This document shows, one piece after another, positions 25,880 through 34,730 of a stretch of DNA of 64,000 nt. The position numbers were made by a program, and so were the translations under genes. The stretch's first letter is position 1. Every line of letters begins with the position of its first letter. Where the stretch lies: positions 62,001 through 126,000 of the forward strand of contig NZ_AOIP01000016.1 in assembly GCF_000337535.1 (NCBI RefSeq), given 5' to 3'. Below the pieces are notes generated by a model. The model saw only the letters and a program-made list of their open reading frames with translations. It did no database searches and was not told where the DNA came from. This DNA is from Natrialba aegyptia DSM 13077. GTDB taxonomy: Archaea; Halobacteriota; Halobacteria; Halobacteriales; Natrialbaceae.

Positions 25880-28168
25880 TCATTTTTCCCCACGTTTAGG
25901 ATCATGGGCTGAGATGCCTTTGAAAGCCCCCAGAACCTTGATAATTGTGGCGACTGGCTCATGATCAGGTGTCTCTAAGGCTTCGAAGTCGATTGAGTTC
26001 ATCAAAATTATCCCCACCTCTGGCTTAGTCGCATTCTCTGGAATCGAATTTAGGATTGTCTGTTGTATATCTCGACAGAGAGCAGCGAGGAATTGTAATT
26101 CACCCTTGTCAAACCGTGCTTCAAGTTCAGACCATCTTTTTGAGAGTTCTTGAAGTTCCTCTGTAGTCGGTACTTGGAGGGCGCGGTACGCACTAAACAA
26201 GGGAGAACTGAAGTTCTTTTGAAGGCTTTTTTCAATACCGTCTTCTTCAATTGAAGCAGTATCTTTCAGTTTAGAACTGGCAGTGGCCGGGTTATCGCCA
26301 TTTTTCTCCATAATCTCAGACACTACGGAGAGATCAAATAAGCAATCGACGGTATCCATTGCTGCACTTATTAGCACTTCATAGTCATCCTGTGTAATTT
26401 CGTACTCGTGTTCAATTGTAGCCCAAGCATTGTCAAGTTCTCCTTCAGAGATCATCGCACCGAATAAATCAAATACAACACGGCTGATCCTGCATAGTTC
26501 GGAAGCGTCTGGAAATTCCTCTGTTGTTAACCGATTGCGTCGTGCATTGAGCTGCTCCAGGATTTCTTCTTGGCTGTGAGTGCCATCGTTGGCTAACTTC
26601 AAGTAGACTGCTCCCTCAGCGATGAGAAGAGCAACCTCTGTTTGGTCGTTATTTAGGGTATCATCTGCTTGTAGGCCACGAGCCACCGATTCAAGCCCTG
26701 CACGCCGGTTTTCAATGTTGATAAAATCATCATTTAACGCCGCTTGGATACTTTCAGCATCGACAGCAGGTGTCACTCCAAGAGATTCTGCAGCGATAGA
26801 GTACTCACGGAGTCCCCGAAAGTAATCGAAAGCTGCTTTTCTCGGAGATGGTTCTTGATCTGGGACTAACTCGAAAATCCTATTGACACGTTCTTTAGCA
26901 TCAAAATGTGACGGGAATTGCTGCAGATGATACTCAAACATGACTCCCGCAGTCATGTATTCTCTTTGTCTCTCTACTCCTCTCTTTGTAAGCAACTCTT
27001 TCTGGTTGCCGGTTCCAGTACTCGCTAACTCGATCGCGAAATAACCAGCTGCTTGGGCATGCTGTCTTGCCCTATTCTCTGCAGAGAGACGTTCCCGCAG
27101 GAAATCGCGGTTAAGTCCGTGGAGTCGATATACTGGGTTTCCCTTACTATACCCGAGTCGAGTCAAAATCGATCTCCGTTCCAGATCGCGAAGTGTTTCT
27201 TCAACATCCGTAACGTCCTCCCCAAGTATGTGGGCGACTGGTTGCGGTCTTAACTCTGGCAAGAAGCATGTTTCACGCAATAGACGCTGTGAAAAGTTAT
27301 CGAGCGTATCTAGGAAGCGTTCTTCAAGCATACGTCTTCTCTCTTTCTCGACTTCTGAGAGGTTCGCTAAAACCGAGTTCACGCTTCCTGTTTCGGCAGC
27401 AATCTGCCCGATTCGCTCGATGAAGTATGGTGATCCCAAAGCGGCCTCATGTACTTGCTCGGCGGCACCTGTTTCTAAATCTAAAGCATCGAGATACGCT
27501 TGAACATCCTCGATTTCGAAGGGGTGAAGCTCTATCTCACTGACGTTAGAGTTTGAGAATTCGTAGAAGCGTTCACGGGTTCCGACACAACAAACAACGC
27601 CGCGTGGTGCGTCAGTTGCAATCTCTCGGAGAAGCGCAGCGATTTTGCTGTGTACTTCTTTGTCAATTCTTGATTCGTCAAACTGGTCAATAACAAGCAC
27701 AAATTGGTCTTCTGGAGACTTGTTACGCGTTTCAACGGCGAACTCCAAGAGCGTCGATGTAATATCGGTTTCTTTATCTTCATTATTCTTACCAGCGAAT
27801 GCAGTTAGAATTCCCCCGAACAAACTACTCTTAACTCCTGACGACTGGGAGAGTGAGTGGCCAAGATTCTTCATAAAGTCTTGCCCCGCTGTTTGAGAGG
27901 ATTTGGGAACAACGCTTGGATGGATATCTTGCCAATGATCAAGAAGACGAGATAAGAACTGCTCCACAGATGGTGGCTCATTTAATTCATAGTGAAGGAC
28001 CCGATAGCCTCGATCTCGACACTGGCCTGCAAACTGCGAAAGCAGGGTTGATTTACCTACACCAGTTGCGCCGACTACGGGAACCAGAGATGATGACTTA
28101 TTGCTAGAAATAGTCTTTGTCAGAGTCTCTATTTCGTCCTCACGACCAACAAATGGTGAGTCACTCAT
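25880..28168 (-). CDS. STAND-type ATPase (762 aa)
   Basis: Signal-transduction ATPase of the AAA/STAND class. The N-terminus starts PFVGREDEIETL (the V-G-R-E linker typical of Orc/STAND ATPases), then Walker A GATGVGKST at residues 33-41 and a Walker B-like VLVIDQFDES (about 155-165). A sensor-type VVCCVGTRERF and an arm (IELHPFEIEDVQAYLDAL, GSPYFIERIGQI) follow, with a winged-helix-like segment near 290-340. The C-terminal ~400 residues are helical, perhaps TPR-like. No nuclease, protease or TIR effector is obvious. Lower G+C than neighbours suggests transfer. Its location beside McrBC supports a defence role (inference). The 219 bp before the McrB-like gene's start side (25661-25879) is empty. 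Confidence 0.7.
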   Translation of the reverse strand: MSDSPFVGREDEIETLTKTISSNKSSSLVPVVGATGVGKSTLLSQFAGQCRDRGYRVLHYELNEPPSVEQFLSRLLDHWQDIHPSVVPKSSQTAGQDFMKNLGHSLSQSSGVKSSLFGGILTAFAGKNNEDKETDITSTLLEFAVETRNKSPEDQFVLVIDQFDESRIDKEVHSKIAALLREIATDAPRGVVCCVGTRERFYEFSNSNVSEIELHPFEIEDVQAYLDALDLETGAAEQVHEAALGSPYFIERIGQIAAETGSVNSVLANLSEVEKERRRMLEERFLDTLDNFSQRLLRETCFLPELRPQPVAHILGEDVTDVEETLRDLERRSILTRLGYSKGNPVYRLHGLNRDFLRERLSAENRARQHAQAAGYFAIELASTGTGNQKELLTKRGVERQREYMTAGVMFEYHLQQFPSHFDAKERVNRIFELVPDQEPSPRKAAFDYFRGLREYSIAAESLGVTPAVDAESIQAALNDDFINIENRRAGLESVARGLQADDTLNNDQTEVALLIAEGAVYLKLANDGTHSQEEILEQLNARRNRLTTEEFPDASELCRISRVVFDLFGAMISEGELDNAWATIEHEYEITQDDYEVLISAAMDTVDCLFDLSVVSEIMEKNGDNPATASSKLKDTASIEEDGIEKSLQKNFSSPLFSAYRALQVPTTEELQELSKRWSELEARFDKGELQFLAALCRDIQQTILNSIPENATKPEVGIILMNSIDFEALETPDHEPVATIIKVLGAFKGISAHDPKRGEK

Positions 28169-28298
28169 TGATTCGGTCTTTTTCTCATAGAGTATAAAAT
28201 ATAGCCTCTTGAAAAGAGTCCGCCACCTATGAAGGGGTTGTTATCTCTGGTAATCATATATGAGGACTAAGATTTCCTAGTTGAGTGACTGCTACTAT

Positions 28299-28465
28299 TC
28301 AATCACTCTTTTCGCAGACGACAGAGCGTAGTTCCTTGAGGAGGTCCGGGTGATGTTCTTGGAGAATTTCGATATCTTCTGTGAGCTCATCTTCAATCCG
28401 TCCTCGAACACGCGATGTCGCTTGGTAGCGTCGATATTCAGCATTGCAACGTTTGGTGCTGAGAC
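28299..28465 (-). pseudogene. C-terminal fragment of a haloarchaeal regulator
   Basis: A frame on the minus strand, starting after a stop near 28465 and ending at TGA 28299-28301, encodes ~54 residues with no start codon. It includes the segment RYQATSRVRGRIEDELTEDI and ends HPDLLKELRSVVCE. This strongly resembles the C-terminal end of small haloarchaeal transcription-regulator-like proteins. The N-terminal part is missing, so it is a truncated remnant at the island edge. Confidence 0.55.
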
Positions 28466-28688
28466 GTCATCCATTGCCGCACTCCTGGTCGACGGCGAAG
28501 CTGTAGAAACTCGCGACGGAACGGTTGACAGTGGTCCAGACTGTCAACATGCCAGCGGCCCGGAGTACGAGTTCAGTTACACCTTCGAGGAACCGGGAGA
28601 GTACGAACTGGCGGGCAGAATTACCGTCGACGGTTCCTCAAGGGGAGGTCACACTAGGTCGATTGGAACGGTGATCGTGACCCAGTGA
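28465..28688 (+). pseudogene. C-terminal fragment of an Ig/PKD-like secreted protein
   Basis: About 75 residues ending at 28688 form an immunoglobulin-like strand pattern (LLVDGEAVETRDG, YEFSYTFEEPGEYELAG, TRSIGTVIVT). This is the usual last domain of a surface or secreted haloarchaeal protein, but no signal peptide or upstream part is present. An ATG at 28350 in frame yields an implausible N-terminus that overlaps the opposing fragment. Read as a truncated remnant. Confidence 0.5.
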
Positions 28689-28818
28689 GCCAAGACACAT
28701 AGGTTCAACACCGGGGGACGGCACTTCTCACGGCGACCAACTTTGGGAGCCGTTCGAAAGCGATCCGAGTGGGTTTGAACTGGACCGAGGTTCTGCGAGC
28801 AAGCGAGTTCACTGGAGT

Positions 28819-28842
28819 AGTTCACAATCCGGGAGGTGGCAT
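28819..28842 (+). repeat. Degenerate tRNA 3'-end copy (old att-like site)
   Basis: AGTTCACAATCCGGGAGGTGGCAT matches the 3' part of the repeat at 15070-15102 plus one flanking base, except for the first base, one inserted base and one C-to-T change. It sits in non-coding sequence next to truncated genes. It is proposed as a decayed attachment site delimiting the island. The next ~220 bp (28843-29066) show no supported gene. Confidence 0.45.
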
Positions 28843-29066
28843 CCGTTTGCAACGAGTTCGCTCGCGAGTTCAGGGACGGAACGCGAACGGATCTGAGGGC
28901 GAGAACGCCGAGCAGTGGCGAGAGTTCGCAGAGTTCACGGGGGCGGCGGGTTTCCACACGATCGAGATTCGAAACGTACGGCATTCGATGAGCCAACGGT
29001 TCCAGCCAGTGCGTGAGTCTATGGACGATCAAATTTGAGAGCAACACTCCAGATAGTGGCCCACAA

Positions 29067-30392
29067 TTACTCGTCGAAGCGTGACACGAGACGATGAGAG
29101 ACATCGGTAAGGTATACCGAGCCCCAGATTGCGACGACAATGGCACCGACGAGATCGTAGAAGAGATCACCGATCGTATCGGTGATGCCGTGCTGAGCGA
29201 GGACGACCTCGGAGCCGAACCAGTCGGCAAAGAAACCGAGGGCGAACTCCATGAGTTCCCAGATGACGCCGAAGGCCAGCACGAACAGCAGGATGAAGAC
29301 GAACAGCATTCTCGGGGGAAGGTAAATATCGTCGGTGTACAGGTCGATGGCTCGAACGACCGTATACCCCGTTCCGGCGACGATCGATGCGGAGACGGCG
29401 TGAGTCAGACTGTCCCATGGCCCGAGGAAGCCGTACAGCCCCGCTGAACCGAGTGCGTGGAGAAAGACCGCACCGGTGATCCAGAGGACGAGTTCAGGTT
29501 CGAGCGGGAGGCGGAGGTCGCGTTCGAGAAGTGCCGGAAGACCCGTGATGGCGAGTGCGATGCCGGCATTGGTGATGGTCGTCGCGTCGAGAGTGAGGAG
29601 GCCGTAGAGAAACAGGAAGCCGAGAGCGAGCTGAAGAAGTCGGGAGAGTCGCCTGATGGTTTGGTCGGAGGCGTCGAGGCGGCTGCGGAGAAACGGTGGG
29701 GCGGTATCGCTTTCGGAGGGCGAGTCGGGCGCGTTTTGTGGGGCCGATTCGGATGGGGAATGGTCGTCGACGGAGTCGACGGAACGTGAAGGCGGAAATC
29801 CGCCGTCGGAGGGTGTCGATCGCATCGCGTATCGGTTGAAGACGATACCGGCGAGGAAGCCGGCGATCGTGGCGTACACGAAGTCCATCATCATCGCGTG
29901 GTTGGCTGCGTCCGCCGAACGGCCGGCGTCGATGGAGGGCGTTCCGAACGCGAGGGCGGACGTCCACTGGGCGACGTTCCACGTTGCGGCGACTGCAAGG
30001 GTCGTAATTACGACGAGCGCAATCGCAAACGAGTGGGTCATTCGAACGGCGGTAAATCGGTGGATCTCGGTGACGGCGACGAGTGCAACGGCAGCGACGG
30101 CGATGTAAACGGCGATCGATGTCAGAAACGCCTCTCCCAGTATCGTCGCATCGACGACTGGAACCGCAACGAGCACGAGCAGTTCCCAGGGTGGCATCAC
30201 ACGCGGGTCGCGGTGGGAAGCTGCAGGGAGGAGAACAATCGCGACGGCGAGCCCCGTAAAGACGAACCACCGGAAGGACGACTCGAACGCGTGGATCGCC
30301 GCGAGTATGCAGAGGACGACGACGATGATCCATCCGACGGTAGCATTGCGATGGGTCTCATCGAACAGGCCGTCGAGTCGGTCCGTTTGCAT
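29067..30392 (-). CDS. Polytopic membrane protein with DUF2238-like C-terminus (441 aa)
   Basis: About ten hydrophobic segments. The C-terminal ~190 residues carry WDSLTHAVSASIVAGTGY, VIWELMEFALGFFADW, and GITDTIGDLFYDLVGA, the conserved polar positions of the DUF2238/YjdF membrane family. A ~60-residue Ser/Pro/Asp-rich linker (about 205-260) divides two membrane halves. The start at 30392 (MQTDRLDGLF) was preferred to an ATG 27 bp upstream that adds a basic, unlikely N-terminus. First core-chromosome gene right of the island. Function unknown. Confidence 0.7.
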   Translation of the reverse strand: MQTDRLDGLFDETHRNATVGWIIVVVLCILAAIHAFESSFRWFVFTGLAVAIVLLPAASHRDPRVMPPWELLVLVAVPVVDATILGEAFLTSIAVYIAVAAVALVAVTEIHRFTAVRMTHSFAIALVVITTLAVAATWNVAQWTSALAFGTPSIDAGRSADAANHAMMMDFVYATIAGFLAGIVFNRYAMRSTPSDGGFPPSRSVDSVDDHSPSESAPQNAPDSPSESDTAPPFLRSRLDASDQTIRRLSRLLQLALGFLFLYGLLTLDATTITNAGIALAITGLPALLERDLRLPLEPELVLWITGAVFLHALGSAGLYGFLGPWDSLTHAVSASIVAGTGYTVVRAIDLYTDDIYLPPRMLFVFILLFVLAFGVIWELMEFALGFFADWFGSEVVLAQHGITDTIGDLFYDLVGAIVVAIWGSVYLTDVSHRLVSRFDE

Positions 30393-30533
30393 GCACAGAC
30401 GTATGTGATGACGCATCAAAACGTGCTGTCCGGAATAATACGCCGCGTCAGTAGCGGCTGGCAGACTGCTGTTCGAACCGTCGACAAGCGTCGCGAACTA
30501 TCGAGAGCAAGCCGTTCAGTTTGAGACGGAACG

Positions 30534-30989
30534 TTACTCGTCGGTCGAGACGACGATTGTCTGGGCTGCGAGATCTCCGACTCGCTGGTGTTTCGAGGAG
30601 AGATATGCGGTTCCGATACCGATGAGATAGAAGAGCGGAAGAATATCCACGACCCGCAGCAGGTTTCGGAGGGTTGCCGCGACCCACGTACAGCGAGACC
30701 CGTCATCTTTGACGACGACGATTCCCCGGGCTCGCTTGCCGATCGTCTGGCCATAGTAGCCCTCAAAGAGGATCTGGTAGACGAAAAGAACGACCGGGGC
30801 GACGAATTGGAGCCCCAGAATGAGTCCGCCGAGACCACCCAGGGAACTGCCGAGGATAATCGTCCCGCCGCCGTATCCGAGGATGCCGCAGACGAGAGCG
30901 ACTATTAATGCATCGATCAGCAGTGCTTCTGCACGACTATCGAGGATGCCTGCAGGACTGTCTTCGTTAGGAACAGGATATCGATCCAT
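30534..30989 (-). CDS. RDD family membrane protein (151 aa)
   Basis: Conserved RDD pattern: RAEALLIDALIVALV near the start (Arg and Asp), two further helices, then QTIGKRARGIVVVKDDG and the closing LLRVVDILPLFYLIGIG. RDD proteins are small integral membrane proteins; some are linked to Na+/H+ exchange. No operon partner is obvious; it is read in the same direction as the DUF2238-like gene, 141 bp away. Confidence 0.85.
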   Translation of the reverse strand: MDRYPVPNEDSPAGILDSRAEALLIDALIVALVCGILGYGGGTIILGSSLGGLGGLILGLQFVAPVVLFVYQILFEGYYGQTIGKRARGIVVVKDDGSRCTWVAATLRNLLRVVDILPLFYLIGIGTAYLSSKHQRVGDLAAQTIVVSTDE

Positions 30990-31565
30990 ACCATACAGTC
31001 ACGATATATTGTATATCAAACTTCCCAATAGTATCCATTTATATCTATTGTCTAATAATATCAAATTTAAAGAGTTTTCGAGAGGGTCTCTCTGGAATCA
31101 GGAGTCTAATCGATGGAAATACAACTAGGAGGACGGATATCACCGAGTCCACCGCTATCTCTCGACTCATTCCTGTTGATCCACGGTGACAACACGCTTC
31201 ACCAAGAAACCGATCAGAATTACATCAAATGGTAAAGAAGACCAGAAAGCATTACCAATAGTGACAACAATTTATAGCGGTCGAAGGGCACAACGAAGAG
31301 GGCCTGCTTACTGTGTCCTATGGCTTCTCATAGGGGCTGTAGCAAGTCAGTTCCGGCACACCCGCGCCCGTCCTGCGGGTGCGCCGAGAAATCGGTACCG
31401 CAGACCGTGTCAGCACGACCGTATCAACACTCGAGTGCAGTAGCGCCAGAGACGGCGAAGGTACATCCAACGTGGCAAACTCCGCGTCGAAGGTACCCAA
31501 GTCGCGGTATCACACAGGCTCGGCCTGCGAGCTGAACTCGACTGCGAGTGAGACGCGATGAAAAA
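30990..31565. other. AT-rich intergenic region with repeat copy A
   Basis: About 575 bp between the RDD gene and tRNA-His. Bases 31000-31290 are AT-rich and contain no convincing gene. Repeat copy A lies at 31330-31409. I see no other RNA or promoter that can be defended. Confidence 0.4.
31330..31409 (+). repeat. Palindromic intergenic repeat, copy A
   Basis: Shares GTCAGTTCCGG, GCCCGTCCTGCGG..GCGCCG and AAATCGGTAC..AGACCGT with copies at 42397, 52908 and 56227. The centre folds as an inverted repeat (ACCCGC / GCGGGT). Confidence 0.65.
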
Positions 31566-31638
31566 GTCCGGGTGCGAGAATCGAACCCGCGTCTCAGCCT
31601 CCACAAGGCTGAAGGATAACCACTACCCCAACCCGGAC
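31566..31638 (-). tRNA. tRNA-His (GTG)
   Basis: On the minus strand a cloverleaf forms: acceptor TCCGGGT with ACCCGGA, plus an extra 5' G paired with C73, the identity mark of tRNA-His. The anticodon stem CAGCC/GGCTG encloses TTGTGGA with anticodon GTG, and the T-arm is GCGGG-TTCGATT-CTCGC. No intron or encoded CCA. Confidence 0.95.
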
Positions 31639-31890
31639 ACGCTTGTACACTGATATAGGTCCGGTTGGCCTGAAATACGTTACGACTCACGTCCGGGATC
31701 ATGGTAGTAGCTACCGCGAGAGAACCGCTCACAACGCTCAGCTCTCAGTGAATAGTGCTCAGCGACAGAGACGAGAAACACCCAGGAGCTGCGATGGGAG
31801 CAAGTCCTCCGATCCAGACGCGTGGCCGATGCCGTCCGGGGAACGCGACCGAGACGCTTTTCGGCCATGCACCCATAGGAAGGTCAACGC

Positions 31891-32346
31891 GTGGCCATCA
31901 CCGACAAAATATACGTCAAGAACCATCGCCAGCTCAGTTCGCAACTCGAGACGAATATTCCCAAAGGGGCGTTCAAGGGGGCAACACTCGATATGCTCTT
32001 TCAGGGAGAGGGGCTCGAGAAGCTCGACGACGCCACCCGTGATCGAGTTCTCGAGTTCACCGAGGATTTCCTCGACTGTGAGTGTGACAACAATCCCTAC
32101 TGTGGGTGTCCGGAGCGAAAGTTCATCCAGTACCTGCTCGATCTGCGCGCGCAGGGTCTGGGTCCCGACGCCATCGTCGACGTGATGACCGACGATTACA
32201 TGGTCTATGCCTATCCTGGAGACGTGCTCTCGTTTCTCGATAGCGGGGTTCGAACGCTGGAGGCTGCCGAACACCTCGCGAACGTCGATGGGGCTGTGGA
32301 CAAACGTGACGAGATTCGGCAGGAAAAGCAAGACCTGTCACGGTAG
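31891..32346 (+). CDS. Conserved haloarchaeal Cys-rich protein (151 aa; DUF5814-like)
   Basis: Starts MAITDKIYVKNHRQLSSQLE, a segment I recall as strongly conserved in haloarchaea. A metal-binding-like cluster DCECDNNPYCGCPE lies at about residues 68-81, and the rest is helical. I recall it as related to DUF5814, seen in helicase-associated proteins, but without certainty. It is divergent from tRNA-His. A short intergenic gap (32347-32471) separates it from the convergent RHH gene. Confidence 0.6.
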   Translation: MAITDKIYVKNHRQLSSQLETNIPKGAFKGATLDMLFQGEGLEKLDDATRDRVLEFTEDFLDCECDNNPYCGCPERKFIQYLLDLRAQGLGPDAIVDVMTDDYMVYAYPGDVLSFLDSGVRTLEAAEHLANVDGAVDKRDEIRQEKQDLSR

Positions 32347-32471
32347 GAATCGAACCGTCGTAGTCCGTATACGGGCGTAAAACCGGCTATTGGCCACGTT
32401 GCTTCCGTGGTCTGTGCTCCGTGCGGATTGCAGTTCAAGAGGCAGAGACGAGCGTTGTCAGCCCGCTTTTC

Positions 32472-32921
32472 TCACCGGAACTGATACGTGTTGGTATCGT
32501 CTGACTGCTCTCCCGTCTCGAAGTCGTCGAGATCATCGAGCAGGAGCACCTCGTCTTGCTCGTCGTCGAGTCGGTCCTGCAGATCGGTGACGTACGCTTT
32601 GTACTCGTCTAACTGCTCTCGCAAGTGCTCGGCCTCGAGTTCAAGTCGTTCGTGCTCGCGGATGAATCGCTTCGGTACTTCGACGGTTGGCGGGAACGAG
32701 AGATCGGCCTGGTCGCCGGCGTCGCCGTTTTCGCTGGCCGACCGGACGGCGAGTTCGTGCTCGGGGACGACCGTGATCTGGCCGTCGTGGTCGACGAGTT
32801 GGTCGACGTAGTCCCGGAAGACGGCCGACAACGAGATATCGCGTTCTTCGGCGATATCCTGCAGGGATTCGAACGCATCCTCGTTGACGCGAAACGAGAT
32901 CGTCTTGTTCTTATTACCCAT
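32472..32921 (-). CDS. Ribbon-helix-helix regulator with coiled coil (149 aa)
   Basis: The N-terminal ~45 residues form a CopG/RHH DNA-binding domain (KTISFRVNEDAFESLQDIAE, then SLSAVFRDYVDQLV). The C-terminal half is a heptad coiled coil (RLELEAEHLREQLDEYKAYV) ending in an acidic tail. Likely a dimeric transcriptional regulator. It is read alone, in the same direction as the rpap3-rpa3 pair. Confidence 0.8.
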   Translation of the reverse strand: MGNKNKTISFRVNEDAFESLQDIAEERDISLSAVFRDYVDQLVDHDGQITVVPEHELAVRSASENGDAGDQADLSFPPTVEVPKRFIREHERLELEAEHLREQLDEYKAYVTDLQDRLDDEQDEVLLLDDLDDFETGEQSDDTNTYQFR

Positions 32922-33053
32922 GCGTGTTCGTTAGTACGTCACGGGGCGGTCCACTTAACGGTTCGTCAGACGACAGTACGTGCCGTGCCGTATTGTGGTG
33001 TGTTGTGGCTGGCTGGAAGCAAGCAGGAAAAGAGTGAAAACCGAGGGCCGTGG

Positions 33054-33680
33054 TCAGGCGGTCGCCTCGTTTTCCTCGAGTTGTTCGAGGGCCTGAATCA
33101 CGTCGTTCCGGTAGTTGACGACCGGCGAGTCGTACTGATCGCGAGCCATCTGGGCGTACTCGTTCGTCGGTGCGGTCGAGCCGCTTTCGGGTGCTTCCTG
33201 TTCGGCTTCCCACGCCTCGACGGCTTCGATGCGGTCGAGCGTTCGTTCTGCGGTCTCGACGACCCAGCGGTCGCGGGTGGCGGCGTCGACGACGGCGATC
33301 GATTCGGGTCGCAGAGAGACGTTGACTGTGCCGTCGTCAGTCTGGTAGGTCCGCGGTTTCCCGACGACCGAGACGTAAGCTGGTGGTTCGGTCTCGCGCA
33401 GCGTCGAAGCTGCTTCGGGCTGGTACTGGCCGGCGTAGACGAAGAACGTCCCGGTCGGGTCGACGACCCGGCCGCGCCAGTACTCGCTGTCCTCGCCGAC
33501 GTCCTCGGTTTCGGTGAGCGTTCCGACGACGAAGACGCGGTTCGCGCGATCGCCCGTCGGCAGCAGGGCGAAGTTCGGCGCGCGCTCGTCGTCCGATTCT
33601 TTGAACGTGTACGTCGAGTCGTTGAATTCCGATGCGAAGACGCGACGGGCGACTTCGCGGGTGAGTTCTGCCTGGCTCAT
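33054..33680 (-). CDS. rpap3: RPA-associated protein
   Basis: 208-residue partner of the RPA encoded upstream. It has a central OB-fold-like region (VFVVGTLTETEDVG, WRGRVVDPTGTFFVYAGQYQP, AYVSVVGKPRTYQ) typical of the COG3390 RPA-associated family, and a helical C-terminus. It follows the rpa gene with a 2-bp gap, the known haloarchaeal operon order. RPAP proteins assist RPA in repair and replication in Haloferax. Confidence 0.85.
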   Translation of the reverse strand: MSQAELTREVARRVFASEFNDSTYTFKESDDERAPNFALLPTGDRANRVFVVGTLTETEDVGEDSEYWRGRVVDPTGTFFVYAGQYQPEAASTLRETEPPAYVSVVGKPRTYQTDDGTVNVSLRPESIAVVDAATRDRWVVETAERTLDRIEAVEAWEAEQEAPESGSTAPTNEYAQMARDQYDSPVVNYRNDVIQALEQLEENEATA

Positions 33681-33682
33681 GG

Positions 33683-34612
33683 TTACATCGACCTCGCTTT
33701 GATCAGCAGTTCCTCCGCATCCGCCGGCCCGTCGAGTTCAGTCACGTCGTCGGCCAGGACGTAGCGGCCGAAGGTCGGGCCCTCGATACGGTAGTAGGTG
33801 CCGACGATATCGGCTGCGATTTCGTCGGCGACGACGGTCGTATCGAGGGCGTCCATCGCCATGTCCTTGGCCTCTTCGAGGGAGAGCCCGGTCAGGTTCT
33901 CCGTGGCGTCCTTGTCGAAGATGACTTCGTGGGCGTCGAGGCCGTCGTCGACGACGGCCTTGATTCGGAGATCGAACTCGCCTTCGACCTCGCCGTGTTC
34001 GTTACAGCGGCCGTTCTGAAGGACTCGGGTGCAGTCGTCCTCGGGGCAGCGCTTGATGAGGCCGCTCCCGTTTTGCATGTCGACGAGTGCGCCCTCTATC
34101 TCGCTAGTGTCGTCGCCGACTTCGATATCCTCGTCGCGTTCTTCGATGACGGTCGTGCTGTTGAGTTTGACCGAGTACCGGCCCTGGTACTCGTCGGTGA
34201 CGACGTTCTGGAGGGAGTAGACGCCGCCTTCCTCGAGTGCCGGCAGGTCGGATTTGGCCCACTTGGTGAACTTGATCGTTCCCGTCGGGTCGCCGAGCAG
34301 GCCGACCTGGGCGACGGAGTCGCTCCGTGGGTCCCAGAGTTCGATGACCTTCGCCGTGAGATCGACCCACTCCTCGGGTTCCTCGATGTCTTCGACGTTC
34401 ACCGCCTCGCTGGAGCCGCTCGAGAGGTCGTCGCGCTCGAGGCCGGCCTCCTCTAAGTAGTGGTTGGTGACGCTCCGGCGCGCCTCGTCCATCGGCACTT
34501 TGTACTCGTCGACGAGCGTGGCCAGGCGCTCCTCGACGTCCTCGACGCTCACGTCGAGGTGGTCCGAAAACTGGTCGTGGATGTCGTCCGCGTGCTGTCG
34601 TACGTCGCTCAT
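33683..34612 (-). CDS. rpa3: Replication protein A, zinc-finger type (Rpa3-like)
   Basis: 309-residue single-strand DNA-binding protein. It has an N-terminal helical domain (residues ~1-60), an OB fold (~75-170, WVDLTAKVIELWDP, VGLLGDPTGTIKFTKWAKSD) and a zinc finger CPEDDCTRVLQNGRCNEHG near 195-213, then a C-terminal OB-like region. The start at 34612 (MSDVRQHADD) was chosen because an upstream frame extension is Arg-rich and non-conserved. It forms an operon with rpap3. The choice of rpa3 over rpa1 is from size and OB count. Confidence 0.85.
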   Translation of the reverse strand: MSDVRQHADDIHDQFSDHLDVSVEDVEERLATLVDEYKVPMDEARRSVTNHYLEEAGLERDDLSSGSSEAVNVEDIEEPEEWVDLTAKVIELWDPRSDSVAQVGLLGDPTGTIKFTKWAKSDLPALEEGGVYSLQNVVTDEYQGRYSVKLNSTTVIEERDEDIEVGDDTSEIEGALVDMQNGSGLIKRCPEDDCTRVLQNGRCNEHGEVEGEFDLRIKAVVDDGLDAHEVIFDKDATENLTGLSLEEAKDMAMDALDTTVVADEIAADIVGTYYRIEGPTFGRYVLADDVTELDGPADAEELLIKARSM

Positions 34613-34730
34613 TGTGTCACGCCTCCTCCTTGGTTTCACTGGGAGGCATACGTCCATTCGCGCCCGATGGTATTTAAAGTGCCGCCACCGGAGTGAAAGT
34701 GAACGGCGATCGGATTCGTCTCGCCGGTAC

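Larger units (their letters stand above)
15103..28842. mobile_element. Putative older integrated element / defence island
   Basis: The segment runs from the provirus attR to a degenerate copy of the same tRNA 3' end (28819-28842). It contains an HTH gene broken by a stop codon, nuclease genes, an McrBC-like pair, a STAND ATPase, AT-rich orphans and truncated genes at its right edge. No intact integrase is seen, so present mobility is doubtful. The tandem-integration interpretation is inference. Confidence 0.5.

Noticed and set aside
32625-33764. 379-codon plus-strand frame
   Set aside because: Antisense to the RHH gene, rpap3 and the end of rpa3.
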